Origin: Hetaerina americana
Taxonomy: Eukaryota > Arthropoda > Insecta > Odonata > Calopterygidae
NCBI GenBank assembly: GCA_022747635.1
Contig: JAKTNV010000017.1
Span: forward strand, 2,715,501 to 2,779,500
DNA: 64,000 nucleotides
Reading direction: 5' to 3'
Positions 45,600 to 57,790 of the stretch are shown here, piece after piece; the first letter of the stretch is position 1, and each line of letters starts with the position of its first letter. A model generated the notes under the pieces. It had not been told where the DNA came from. It was given only the letters and a program-made list of their open reading frames with translations, and did no database searches. A program made the position numbers and the translations under genes.

Positions 45600-46590
45600 A
45601 CGGCACTGAAGCTTTGCTATAAAAGGAAATATAAACAAGACGTAATTTTTAAAATAAATAGGATCTGTAGAAATATTAGAGAACTTGTCAAATACTTGAT
45701 AGTTAGAATTAAATCAAATATTTCATGGGTAATATCCATTAGAAGAATATACGCTTTTGCCTTGAAGATGCTTGGCTTCATTAGACGGGTCCTAGAAAAA
45801 TGAAATGAAAAAATTACGAGAGCCGTGTCACTTGACATTAGTTTGGCAACATGTGGCAAGTATTTCGGATCCATGGGAGAAAACGGTGGCTAAATATTAA
45901 AATAAGGATCAGAGAAATTAAGTTAGGTTTAAAAAAATATTAGGACAAGCGATTAAGCATCACGTGTACCTTTTTATTCTCGAAGAGAGTAGGTATAACT
46001 TCGTCTTTTAAAAAGGTGCGGGGCACCCGAGTTTTCTTGCGATGTCGAGGCATCAAATTACATTAGTAGATTCAATAATAGAGAGAGACATAAATACCCC
46101 GTGATACCCATGATACATTAAAAAAAGGTGTGTAGCAGGGGGTGTAAGCACTAGGTTGTATGGGTAAGTAATAAGGGATAGGAAGGAAAAAGGGAAAAAA
46201 CATTCACTGAAAATACCTCCCAAAACGTTCAAATTTGAATACATACTGGCGGAAAACTTAGTTTGAAGCAAGTACCAATAAACACCATCACAGGCCGATT
46301 CAAATACTTGTGCTTCCCTCACATGATACGCAAACATAATTAAAACGTACCCGAGAGCACAGAAAAAATAAATTAAATAGAATACTAGAATTTGATGAGT
46401 TGGTTAACCGCCACAATTATAGCATGATGTTTATAGGCATTTATATGTACGAGAATTATATATCAGCTAATATGTATTCAAATGAATGCATATACTAATG
46501 TATCTGCATATTTGACCGGTGCCCTAACATACGTACCCCGACACACGCGATTGCTGCGGCTTTTGAGGTAGTGGTGATGCAGGTGTTGAA
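45600..46590 (+). mobile_element. CR1/L2-like LINE 3' portion, strongly decayed
   Basis: Plus-strand FALKMLGFIRRVLEK (about 45752-45800), then NEKITRAVSLDISLATCGKY, then FGSMGENGG, parallels ASKKLGFIKRIHGNCDESVK...WDP of the LINE at 18748. About 0.8 kb downstream a degraded terminal motif occurs (46537-46590, 'gacacacgcgattgctgcgg'), the same distance as in the better copy. Boundaries are approximate. Confidence 0.5.
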
Positions 46591-47823
46591 CAATCTAATT
46601 ACCGTCATCTTATTTTACTCTACCTACAAAATTTAGACGATCATTTTTCTTAAGTTCAAACGATGAAAATATAAACGCTTGGTGACCAGAGTACACGGCA
46701 TGTCATTCTCTTAAAGATGATGCAGAATGATATCAGGAAAAGTATTGTAAATATGGATTTCTAGACTTTTATTGCGTCTACTGGTGGTACATTATAGGTT
46801 AGGAAAATGTACCTTTGCAAATTAACGAAAGCAAAACTAAGATTGTGCTCTTTGTCAGAGAAGCAGATAACAAATATGCAATTTAGGAATCGAGGTGCCG
46901 AAAAGGTTCGGGAGGGTTTGTGTATGGAGCCAGGATCGTTTATTTATTATAGTAATCTGAATGCCACCGCTAGGGGTTATTAATGGGAGAAATGTAAGAA
47001 AAATGGCATAATACCACAGGAAAAACATGAAAGTTGCTGTGAAAGACCGAAGGAGGAAGGACATAATATGCCAATGGTGCTGGGTATTTCCAAATCATTT
47101 ATTTGGGGTATGATTTCTTTTGTACTGAGGCATGATCACTAGCACAGTGCAAATAAGAAAAAAATATGCAATGGAACTGTGAAGCTCTAAAAATATAAAG
47201 TACGAAATAGTAACAATGGCATTATGCATAGAGTTGGAAAAGACATAAATCCAATGGGCCATCTGAAAATCTATTCACGCTAAAATATTAGTGCAGGACT
47301 CTTTTGTATGACTTAAGGTCTCATTATATTCCCAGGAAGAGAAAACGTCAGATAATGTAAATTTCTTCTTCATTGACAATTTTCATATATTAAACTCAAC
47401 AGATATCATGGATATTTCATGCATTTGTATGCGTTATTGAATTTATTATTAAAATATTTTTGTTACTCAAACAGACTCATTTACAAAGACACATTAATAA
47501 TTACAAGCAAAGTGTGCGTAGTGATTATGGCTTGGAAGCGATTCCTGTTCAGAATAACTAACATATACGTACTTAAAAATCTAATACATATTTCATAATG
47601 CTTATCCCTGAAAATATTGTTTGTTAAAAGACTATGTTAGGTGTTAAAACTCGCCTTTGCTTCCACATAAATATCCCGAGTTCCACCCAAAAGCTGGGTG
47701 GCAGGGGTTTTAGTATATTCGCTTTATTGGAATCTTTAACAAGTGATAATTAATTGGTCCCAGTTTTGTCGCCAGTTCGCTTGTCTAGACTCATTATCTC
47801 GTGATATGGCCCATATCCAGTCT
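46591..47823. other. AT-rich intergenic stretch
   Basis: Nothing recognised apart from the possible tail near 47686-47712. Confidence 0.4.
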
Positions 47824-47927
47824 AGGTATTATTAGGTAACCTACCGGTTAAGGTAGGCTTATGGATGGATACAATTACCAAATAAATATTTTGTGACTCC
47901 TGACAAAACACAATCCAGCAACCTAGT

Positions 47928-49150
47928 TTACATTAGATCCCTCTTCATCTCTGAGTACTTCCTTCCTCCCTTCATCCCGTCCAACATCCCTATTCTGTTC
48001 ATTCCCTTTCCTCGTTTGCCTAACATTTTCCCCTCTATTACAGTCTTCAACATTCCACTGCCGGTCAACACCCCCTTCATCCACTTTTCCTGCCTCCATA
48101 GGATTGCTCCCAACAAACCCCTCTCTTCGCCCATCATACCAAGTACTTCCTCGTATGTTTTCTTCTTTGTCCATTTCACATTCTCCATTCTTCTCCACAC
48201 CCACATTTCAAAAGCCTCCAGTCTACGTCTACCCTCCTACTTCAATGATCACGTTTCCGCGCCGTACATAGCTACGCTCCATATCAAAGTTTTTACGAGT
48301 CTTTTCTTAATATCTTTACTCAACGTCCCTCTCATCAACTCTCTCCTCCTTGTGAAAGCCTCTTTGCCTAGCGAAATTCTTCTCCTTACGTCCTTACTAC
48401 TTTGACCGTGTTGGTCCAAAACACTGCCGAGATACGTACAGTGTTCTACCTGCTCTAGTTTTTGCCCTCCTATTTTAATGTTAACCTTAGCCTTTTTCTT
48501 TCTAAAAAATCGCATAACTTTTCTTTTATTAATATTGATTCTCATCCCATATCTGTCGCACTGAATTTCCAATTCAGTCAGCAATGCTTGCAACTCCTTG
48601 GCTGACTGACAAACCAAAGCTTGGTCATCAACAAACCTAACTGATTTTACGAATTCCACGCCCACTTTCATTCCTGCCTCATTCATAGAGTTCTTCTTAT
48701 GCCCCTCTAATAATTTCCTCCAAATATACGTTAAACAGCAACGGTGAGAATGACAACTCTTCCTAACACTGCCCATCCGGACTCCCCCTTCCCCACTCGA
48801 ACCTGAGAAGTTCGAGACATGTACAGGTTGCGGATAAGCCACCTGTCCCTCCAATCTATTCCTATTTTCTGCAATATACTCATTAGTTATTCCCAATTTA
48901 CTCTATCAAATCCTTTTTCGAAATCTACGAAACAGGCAAATATCTCCTGGCTGTATTCTATATTCCTCTCGATTAATAATCTCATTACTGCAATAGCATC
49001 ACGCGTTCATCTCCTCTTTCTAAACCCAAATTGATCATGCCCAAAGTAATCATTTGCCCTACTCTCTATTCTTTTGATTATGATCCTGAGAACAACTTTA
49101 GCTACGTGGGATATCAAACTTATTGTCCTGTAGTCCTCACATGAGTAGCC
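47928..49150 (-). pseudogene. RTE LINE reverse transcriptase and C-terminal region (broken)
   Basis: Begins just after the deletion with KDGCEKGYSCEDYRTISLIS, an RT motif, then interrupted RT codons. Frame 48896-48249 includes VEFVKSVRFVDDQALVCQSA (catalytic FADD changed to FVDD, both aspartates kept), LEIQCDRYGMRININKRK, and YLGSVLDQHGQSSKDVRRRI with KKRLVKTLIWSVAMYGAET. The C-terminal part continues in another frame to 47928 (WVWRRMENVKWTKKKTYEEV...GSGMLKTVIEGKMLGKRGKG). The N-terminal RT segment (KAVGEDNIP in copy B) is missing. Confidence 0.82.
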
Positions 49151-50106
49151 CTTCTCGCATCCATCTTTGCAATCATCTTAACCGTGATCCACGGTTTCCT
49201 GGTCCTTTTTCCGTTAACGGTCCCTACAGTGTCTTTTGCGGTTTTCGATATCTTTTTCTTGATACATTCCCATTTTTCTTCGATAGTACTCAGCTCTTTA
49301 CCGTCCTCAATGTTTTTCTCTACAGCCTTTAGGTACTCCTTCCATGTCAATCCATTTAACGCTTCTACATTCCATTTCCTAACCCGCCGCCTCTGCCTTA
49401 TCTTTTTTAGACGGACGCTACATTTCATAACAACTGAAATGTGGTCAGAGTCCACAACCGCTCCCGGGAAGCTGTGCGAATTTATCACACTGTTCCTAAA
49501 TCTGTGTCTAACCATAAAATAATTTAGCTGATACCTTTCTGAGTCACCTGGCATTTCTCATGCATACCTGCGTCTTTTGTGGTGTCTAAACCAAGTGTTG
49601 GTGATGACTAGGCCCTGTTTTCACTCAACTGCTTTCTCCCCGCGGTCATTCCTCGTGCCTAAACCGTAGTCCCCTTCCTCATCACCATCTCTTCCTTCGC
49701 CTACCGTCGCATTCCAACCCTCCATCACTATTAAATGTTTCCCAGCAGGAACACATGCGATTATGTCCTCTAACTGATCGTATGTCCTATCGACCTCTTC
49801 TTCCTTATGGTTGCTCGGTGGCATGTATACCTGAATAATAACCAAGTTCGTCCGTTCTGCTTTTATCTCTACTAGTAATAATCTATCCGTTACCTGCTCT
49901 ATGTTGATTACGCTTCTTCCTACGTCTTCATTTAATACTATGGCAACCCATCGTTGGCTCTCGTCCCCGCCGCTGTATATTATTCTATAATTATCACTCC
50001 AGTAATCCCCGCTATCCTTACATCTCACCTCGCATAGACCTAAAATATCTATATTTCCCCTTTCCATCTCTCGCTTAACATTCTCCAATTTCCCTGTCCT
50101 CATCAT
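49120..50106 (-). pseudogene. RTE LINE AP endonuclease domain (broken)
   Basis: Two frames encode the endonuclease that nicks target DNA. 50106-49621: MRTGKLENVKREMERGNIDI, LGLCEVRC (catalytic E region), LVIIQVYMPPSNHKEEE and GWNATVG, the counterpart of the GDFNA catalytic motif with D-F changed to G-W. A break near 49560-49620, then 49554-49120: NYFMVRHRFRNSVINSHSFP, SDHISVVMKC (the conserved SDH), and the linker to the RT (RKPWITVKMIAKMDARR). The start resembles CFDP2-like endonucleases of RTE/BovB LINEs. GDFN-to-GWN and the break suggest inactivity. Confidence 0.82.
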
Positions 50107-50620
50107 TGTCCTAACATTCCACGTTCCTATTCTAACTAATGTAGTCTTCTTCTCCTGCGTCTACTGTCCTGCTGCTGCCGGTTTTCCCTTGCAAGGGTTT
50201 CGTGGGATGACGACCGCGGAAGCCTTGCCTCCCCCGCTGCCGGGCACGACACACGGCCGATTGGGCCGAGCCCCGTAGTTGCCAGGACTCAAAATCTCTG
50301 TATTGTCCATCATTTAAATCTTGGGAATGATATTGAGGTGGTTTCCCATTGCCTTCCTCAATAGCGTTTTTAACGTGACACCATCACTCAATGGCCGCCC
50401 CACTGGGGCCAAACGCCATTGCAGTAGCGTCTCTGAGGAACAGACACATGGACACACATGGACTACCTTGCGTCTGGCTCCTAACCTTCGACCTATCTGG
50501 CATGGGTGACCCTACCAGGAGCAATTATTATTACTCCCGCCAGCACAGCTCTAGGGGTCATTGGAACGCACAAGCCCTTCCACCACGTCAAGGTTGTAGT
50601 CTGGGGAGGGCAATTGAGGG

Positions 50621-53600
50621 ATGTAAATGTAAAAATATACTCCCCGCTAGAGCGGGCATGAATATTGATTGAAAGGATAATACACATGGATTCTCTTATG
50701 ATTCATAGTTAAGTGTGTGGTTCCCCAGTAGCGAGTGATTCCTGGTCTTTATTGGATATAGTAACTAAATCTAAGTCATACCCTGCAATCCGATCCATAG
50801 TGGCCTTCATATTGCGAATCCGGGTGGATGTAATGTGTTCAAAATAAGATTGTCAGACAAGAATTAGGGTCTTCGGTCATTTTTGTTGGAATAATTAACC
50901 TTTTTCCTTGTGCTCACCGACTGTGGAAAGTAAGGACGGTGTGTTTAAATCTGTACGTGATGGCCAAAATCTTCTTATGTTATTCTATGTTTATTATATT
51001 ATATATGATATTCTATATTATATGTTTTATCTGCCACCAAAAGAAAGGCGTAATGTGGAGCTCAAATAATTTCTCATCGTCACTAAGGTTGTTTTTGAGG
51101 TCTGACCCTTCGGTTTTGTGTCGACAAGAAGCTCAATGTTGTGTGCTGATTATTTCCTTCGTCTTCCTTTGTGCGAGCGGGTTGTTCTCACCGGGAAGAA
51201 TAGTGTCCGTGCAATAGGCCAGCGACCTGCCGTTGGACGTCTTCAGAACATCGAAGTGCTCCTAACAGCCTCGACATTCAGTGCGCAGAGAGTCCACGTC
51301 AATTGATGGTGCCCTATAGGCAAATGAGAAAGCGACCAAAGCAGGAATAGTCTCACTCAAGGACAAATAATGGAAACAATAAACGGCCAATGGCGTTGCT
51401 CAATGATCTCACGTAACGAACAGTTATATTCAGTAGTTGCAAATGTCTATTCATCGAATGAACCACAATGGTAATTGATTCCGTCATCACAATGCCTGAT
51501 GGTTTAGCGTTCTTTGTCGACGTTTGTATGGAGGCGACATGAAATAATACTCAACGCACAAATGAAATGTGGAGGTTAATGGATGACACCATATCGAATC
51601 AGGTGTGATTCAACCTCTCTCACGAACTCAACCTTCAATCAGCGAGAACATGGATGCATTAACTTGGATTCATATAAAAGATTTTTCAAACAATTTTAAT
51701 TGTCATGACATGTTGCGAGGACCGTTAATGAAGAAGCACTCAGGATCATGATGCTTCTCTTTGCTTGAAATTTTTTTGGACTTTCAAAAGTACATTTTGC
51801 GGCGATTGAATTATTGAGATGAAGACTTTTTAATATATGAACTAATCGTACATGCTGTTGGTGTGATTAGAAGCAGTGTGATTTGGTGAGGCTTAAAAAT
51901 GACGTAAAGAGGAAATAGTGGTTATGGCGTACTACTGCACTCTAAAATAGTGTAATACCCACATGTACAAAATTAATTCACATTTGATGCGCATAATGTT
52001 TTTGCACGCTAAAAAATCATTTATGAAAAGCCAGGAAATACTGACTCAAAAAATGGCAATGGCAAGTCAATGACCGAAAATATGTATAAACAAGCAGATA
52101 CTGCTCTATAAAATCATTAACTTTATTCAAAAGATTATTTCTTACCTCTTGCCGATTATACCCATTAAATAATCTCCATGAAAGTTTGGAAAGATTTGAA
52201 TTCCTTTCCATCTGGTAAGGAGTTATCATTCCTCGCTAGCTTGATCCAGTTATTACATGTTAATGAAATGTGATAAAACAGGAAAATTAAATCATAGGTA
52301 GTTATTTTACTTCACTTATTTTGTTTTTTTATCATGTGGCAAAATTAGGAAGATATTAAGATGAAGAGGTTGAGTAAGGAAGGTTTATTAATTTTCTGTT
52401 CTTAGGGAACACTACTTTATATTGGGGTTATATCTAATTAGAAAAGAATTTTTTCATGGACAATCTGAGCCTAATTATTAGGAAAATTATAAAAAATGGG
52501 ATAACAGATAATTTCAGAAAATAAATAAGACAATTTGAAGAGAATTATTCAAGGAGAGTTTAGTAAATTATCGAAAATGTGGTACTTTCAAAGTTTGAAG
52601 CAACGCGCGTTGAACTGCGTGGTGCAATTGACTGGAAATATCACCTCTACTGTCACCCATCATCCCAAAATCACTTTTCAGCAACTTTTTAGGCATAAGA
52701 TTGAATCGCATATTGCCATATAAGTCAATAGAACAGCACTGTGTTCAAATTAAAGGAACTAGATCATTCTCAGTCTGTGGACCATCGGGCATTCTATGTT
52801 CAGGAAAAAATGAGAATGTTTTAAGCAATTGGTTTAGATGGCTAGCTGAAGATAGCTAATATTTTGTTATTATTTGTAAAAAAAGCATAGAAATTTTTAA
52901 AAGAATGAAGACTTTTTGTTACATAAAATTTTAAAGGTTACCACTCGTTTACCTTAAAGTTACCAGAGCTTTTTTGTCAAATCATCATAAATAGGAAAAA
53001 ATGGTATCTTAAAACTTTACTTTCGATCACATAACAAAGCGCGTTAGTGAAAGATAAATATGAAGAAATTTAGAGCAATGAAAAGTAACCTTAAAGAATT
53101 TATCTTCTCTAAAAGTGTTCTTAGATCACATCGACGTTTTTTCCCCTTTAAATGACGGCCAATAAGAGCGTGAAAAATGTTATTCATGGGTAGAAATTTT
53201 CATATGTTTAGCAGGTCAATTCCATTTCTTTAAGTGCGGGTGTCATTTGAGCAAAATAAATAACGTTTCTGAACAAATGGCCGTGTAAAAGTCCCTGCAT
53301 TACTGTCGTAGCAATCGCGTTTGGTTAGTAATTAATTCCATTGGGCTCCGGATGTGAAGTCACTTCCCGTAAGATTTGCCTGTCTTCCCTGGGACAATGG
53401 CACCCTAAAATGTGCGTCGCGACCCCATGGCGAGGCACGGAATGACTGACTGCATTAGGGGGAGGCATTGTGTGCTACTGCTTGAGAGCTTCTCTTAGAA
53501 GTTTTATAAAGGTTTCATATGGCATATTTGTAAAGTGCAATTTTGGTATGCCATTGTAAGCACCATTCCCGCTAACTGTGTGTATATTTATTCCAAGAAT

Positions 53601-53739
53601 ACAGTAGGTTTTGGAGACTTTGGATAAATACATGATTTGAAGATTTTGATAAATATTGTTTACCCTTTGTAATTGGATTATGAAAGCATTGAGATGGTTA
53701 ATTTGCATTTTTTTATTTGAATGCAAATTCAAAAACATT
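50621..53739. other. AT-rich intergenic stretch
   Basis: No gene, RNA or repeat end recognised in 3.1 kb. Open frames are short and isolated. Confidence 0.45.
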
Positions 53740-53985
53740 TACTGTTCTAAGAACTGCGGGAGATACCTTGACGGTGTCATCCGCTAATTTTCATCGAAAT
53801 GCAATAATTTCACGGACAAAAAATGAATCACAGAAAAATCAAGGAAATCGTGATATGCGTAAAAGTATATAACGTAGGTAACATATCTGATTAAAGCCCT
53901 CGGTTTGAAATCAATCGGATCCGGGTTTGAATAAAGGCAAATGATTTTCACGCTGTAAAATTTCTGCATTTAAACTTTTGATGTG
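53740..53985 (+). repeat. SINE family 1 fragment with associated foldback-type arm
   Basis: 53755-53800 ('aactgcgggagatacc', 'gtcatccgctaattttcatc') matches one arm of the foldback at 61388-61460. 53905-53985 has a degraded box B ('ggatccgggtttgaataaag') and the SINE body 'atgattttcacgctg', as in 31660 and 61236. Confidence 0.55.
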
Positions 53986-54059
53986 CTTAAGGATAATCGC
54001 CAACCGGCCTCAGCCCGCGTTTAACCTCGGCGTTAAAGCAATTCATTGACAGAAATATA

Positions 54060-54097
54060 TATTTATTACAGGCACGGCTGCGTGCCTGTAATAAATA
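54060..54097. repeat. perfect 17-bp hairpin
   Basis: Arms 54060-54076 (tatttattacaggcacg) and 54081-54097 (cgtgcctgtaataaata) are exact inverse complements around the loop gctg. Shares the AGGCAC/GTGCCT core with the hairpin at 38456-38490. Confidence 0.85.
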
Positions 54098-54169
54098 GTG
54101 CCGTTTCTCCGTGTGATCCTGGTAATCCCGAACTTTTTCTCTCTCACACGATGTTTTACTGTTTCATTT

Positions 54170-54780
54170 TCGTTTCATTTCCCTCCCATCAATTTCACCT
54201 CACATCTCATCCACCTCACTCCATTTCACTCCCTCACCCCCCCCCCCCCACGCCAGCAGCTTGACCTCCACCCACCCCCCACACACACGCACCCGACACC
54301 TTTTGGCGGCTGCCATTTTATGCATCCATTCCCCCCCAACCCCTGGGGCGATCAGCTCCCCGCGACCCTGGAAAGCGATGCCGCCTTCCCCCACCTTAGT
54401 ACCTCCGCCCCCCCCGCCTGACTCTTCGCGGACGACTTATCGTCACCCCCCATCATCAACTCCCGACCTCCGAATACCATTAGGTTTGGTAATACGCCTC
54501 GCACACCCGCTGCCGCCCCTCCTCTCCCCCCTGCGCCACCTCCCTCCACCACACTCCCCACCTCGCCATCGTCTTTACCTTCACGGGCCCCGATCCGCCT
54601 TCAACCCCCCACCTCCTCCCTCCCGAGGCACTCCAGTCTTCAGAGTTTACAGATACGGATACCCTCCTGCCCCTCAAATCCCCCCGGTCCTTCACACAAA
54701 CCGACATGTTTTCCTCCAAATATTTTTTTTCTCTCTCTCCTCACCTCACCCTCCGTCCCTCGCTCCAGTCCCACCTTCAG
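54170..54780. other. C-rich/polypyrimidine island
   Basis: Strongly C-rich plus strand with CT and CCCC runs. Proline/serine/histidine-rich frames are composition artefacts. No domain. Confidence 0.5.
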
Positions 54781-54959
54781 GGCCTTTGCGGTCGTAAACA
54801 TAGGTTATGGCATTCGGGAAAAATGGCTTGTAAACTTGTAAAGGTCTTGTTATACTAATTCCATTTTTTTCCAAAACTTCCAAATTAAGCTCTTCTTCCC
54901 TCTCATCTACCCCGGCCCAAGTCCATCCCCCTGTGTGTAGTTTTTTCACCGTTCCCTTC

Positions 54960-55400
54960 TAATGCGGAGGGAAAAAATGGCGAGTGGAATGTCCCCCGCC
55001 CACGACTGCGGAGGAGGAATCCTATCGGGGAGTGGGAGGTAGAAATTTTTTTTCGCTGTTTCGGGGATTTTTGTCGCTGGAACTTTCGCCCGTGTCCCCC
55101 CGGAGGGTCCCGGGACGATTCCGGGGAGGGGGAGGAGAATGTGGAGGGATCGAGGGCCCCATCATCCCGACCGGCCTCTACCCCTGTCGATGGCCGACAC
55201 GCCCATCCATCGCTCGATATCGCCCTCCGACAGCCCTTATCCCCCGCGGCCCGGAGTCGCGTCGGTGCCAGTCGGTTGGTTCGTCACGCCCCGGAGCACG
55301 AGTCGAGGAGGGTATCCACGCCTTTAATGACGCCTTCCCTCCCTCGGGTGGCGGAGAGGGGGAAGAAGGCGGCAGATGAAGTCTTCAACTCTGCGACTGG
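54960..55400. other. GC-rich, CpG-rich island
   Basis: Unlike the pyrimidine islands, this segment is rich in both G and C with dense CpG (for example about 55130-55320). Frames of 113 and 131 codons on the plus strand have no recognised motif. It could be a promoter-associated CpG island; no start site or splice signal can be assigned. Confidence 0.45.
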
Positions 55401-55959
55401 CGAGCGAAACTTTTGGGAGGAAGGAGCACACGACGTTACCTTGATGCGAGTAATCGCGCCCGCTATATTTGGACTCTTATGACCTAATCCCTCTTGGTGG
55501 TAACACCCGGTAAATTTCAACAGTATAATAAAAGCAATCAGGGGAGGCCGGGAAGAGAAGGTTGCAACAGTTAATGGCTTTTGATTTTTTAATTTTTTTC
55601 CCAAGCATATAAAATTTCAAAATGGCAGTGTCTCGGATTTGTTATTATTTACAAACACATCCACAGTCACTGCAAGCTGTATTCCATCAAATATGGATAG
55701 TTTATATCATTTTTTTCCTTGGGAAGTCACTGTTACATTCGCTCCAATATCGGTGTGTTAGTAGCAATTATCATAGGAAGCTTTGCAATACTAGCGATAG
55801 ACCAATTATGAAGCGAATGAAAGTTGCACCGCATTTAGTTATAAGTTTTTTATGGGACAGAAATGACGAGTAGATGCGCATTAATGATTTGTATGGTGTA
55901 AAATTATCCTATTATGGGTCATTTTACTAACCGCATTGAAAATGGGATTGTAATTTTCC
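55401..55959. other. intergenic stretch
   Basis: Nothing recognised. Confidence 0.4.
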
Positions 55960-56240
55960 ACGAATTTGTAGAAATATACCTCTCGGGTCTTCCACCAGGT
56001 TTATAGTCTCTATTCTGGCTGACGTTTCGATGCTCGACTCGGACATCGTCTTTTAGGCCAGAGTGCCGTGTCGCGTGCCTTGAGGACGATGTCATACTTG
56101 AACATCGAGAGTTTGGCCAGAATGGACAGTTTCACGCGGTGGAAAACCTCAGAGGAATTTCTTCCCGTAATACGCCGGTAAATCACCATAATCTTACTTC
56201 CACAGATTTGTTTGGTGGTGGCGCGAATCGCCTCTTTATA
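55960..56240 (-). mobile_element. relic of a second Penelope-like element: inverted terminal junction
   Basis: 56012-56058 and 56077-56123 are imperfect inverse complements of 47 nt separated by 18 bp. The minus strand of the left arm reads aagacgatgtccgagtcgag and catcGAAAcgtcagccagaa, a stem followed by the GAAA core, as in a hammerhead of Penelope pseudo-LTRs. The CUGAUGA core has decayed to ctaaaaga. No RT or endonuclease codons remain. Assigned by resemblance to the layout at 41860-42080. Confidence 0.5.
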
Positions 56241-57174
56241 CGGTAGAATTCAAATGGGAAAAAAGACAAATATGCATTAGACGTTGTAAAGTTCATTTAT
56301 TTATGGTGGCATACTATCCCAGTGTGCCAGAGTGTTGCTTTTACAGATATTTCAACCTGTCTTACGACAATGACGGAGTTAGGGCGTCCTCACTGGAAAT
56401 GAAGTGGGTGATAATTTTACACCATGTCTTTCAAAGTGAATGATACTTTGGATCTAAGCTGAGAACAATTTCTTTACCCAACCGCTTCGGTTAGAGGTAA
56501 CATTTGAAAATAATGATTATTTTCCCAGAATAATTGAATAAATGTTTGAATCATATAAAATCAAATTAACTTTTTATTTTTCGTTTTCATTGCATTTTCC
56601 ATAAATTTGAAAATTTTTAATTATGTTACAGCAGAAGAGGCTGAGATTTAGGTACTACGAAATCATTTGCCACGAGTATTTTCACACGAGTAAAATTAGG
56701 ATTTCATTATTTATTGAATCATTCTTTTATTTTTTTCAAACAGTTAACTTGAACGAAAGACGTTTATCTCGTACGGTTGCCATTTGTTAATCACCAGGTT
56801 GCAAGTATTCGATATCGCACATCCTGTAGAAAAATTATTTTCATGCTTAGGTAATTATAACAATCCATATTATCGTATATTTTGAATTTCATTCTGTCGA
56901 CTTATTGGCCAAGTTACTCGGTGCAGTGTCAAATATCCCAACTCTTGGATGAGATATTTGACATTTTTTTCCAACTCTAGGCCATAGAAATGGGAATGAG
57001 ATGATGAAATTTGGTTAACCGCCAAAGGATACAGTCCTCCCAATAACTATTTAGTCCTAATAGGCAATCGCAGCAAGGTTCTCAATCCTTGCGTTGGTTT
57101 ATATTCCTATGATTTTCAATTTCCTTATCGGTGTCATCCTCAGTAGCAGGGTGGATAACTATTATTATTGTTGA
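56241..57174. other. AT-rich intergenic stretch
   Basis: Nothing recognised. Confidence 0.4.
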
Positions 57175-57735
57175 TAGTCTACATGTAGGTTTCTGGATGG
57201 CAACATTGTTAATCGCTTAATTTTTTAGCTTCGCCTTACAAACGAGACAACATGGTACCCCTCCTCGACTCACAACCCACCTCCGATAATCTTACATCTC
57301 GACTCACACCCGACCACGCTTGCCTAACGTCCTTCCTCTCTCATAGTCTTCAGCATTTCATCGACAATGAAAATACTCTTTACTGCCTTCATTTGTTTGC
57401 TCTCAACAATCATCACTCCTCCCCCACCATTCCTGACACCTCTTCGTTGGTTTCCCTTTCAGTATGTTTTACCTCTACCATCCTTCCCTATTCCCACGTT
57501 TCAAAACCCTTCAATCTTTTATACCCTTTATCTTGGTTACACGACGATGAATGCGTGATGAACAAAACGACGCTCCATATCAAAATTTTTACGAGTCTTT
57601 TCTTAACATCCTTACCCGAAGTCCCTGACATCAACTCTCTCTTCCTTGGGAAAGCTTCTTTGCCTGACGTAGTTCTTCTTATGCTGTTCCCACTACTTTT
57701 ACCATTTTGGTCCAGATAGATCAAATGTTCCACCT
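57175..57735 (-). mobile_element. RTE-like LINE 3' fragment (copy E)
   Basis: Minus-strand LIYLDQNGKSSGNSIRRTTS, then GKEAFPRKRELMSGTSGKDV and KKRLVKILIWSVVLFITHSS, matches the post-RT region of copy C. The 3' end (57178-57206) matches 'aggtttctggatgg'. The element is 5'-truncated at 57735, directly followed by a tRNA-like segment. Confidence 0.75.
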
Positions 57736-57790
57736 TCTAAAACCAAATGCTGCGGGTTCGAATCCGACCTCCGGTGTGATAGTATATTTG
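57736..57790 (+). repeat. possible SINE (tRNA T-arm-like segment)
   Basis: 'gctgcgggttcgaatccgac' (57749-57768) contains a canonical box B GGTTCGAATCC. No convincing box A in front, so only a fragment. Confidence 0.4.

Larger units (their letters stand above)
47824..50620 (-). mobile_element. RTE-like LINE, best preserved copy (C)
   Basis: A minus-strand non-LTR retrotransposon with recognisable 5' region (50160-50620), AP-type endonuclease (about 50106-49500), linker (about 49500-49150), a partial reverse transcriptase, the C-terminal region (about 48240-47930) and a 3' end with 'ctaccggttaaggtaggc'. An internal deletion near 49150 joins the linker to the middle of the RT. It is the reference against which copies A, B, D, E, F and G were matched. 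Confidence 0.85.

Noticed and set aside
54261..54797. 178-codon plus-strand frame
   Set aside because: Composition artefact of the C-rich island, with no recognisable family.
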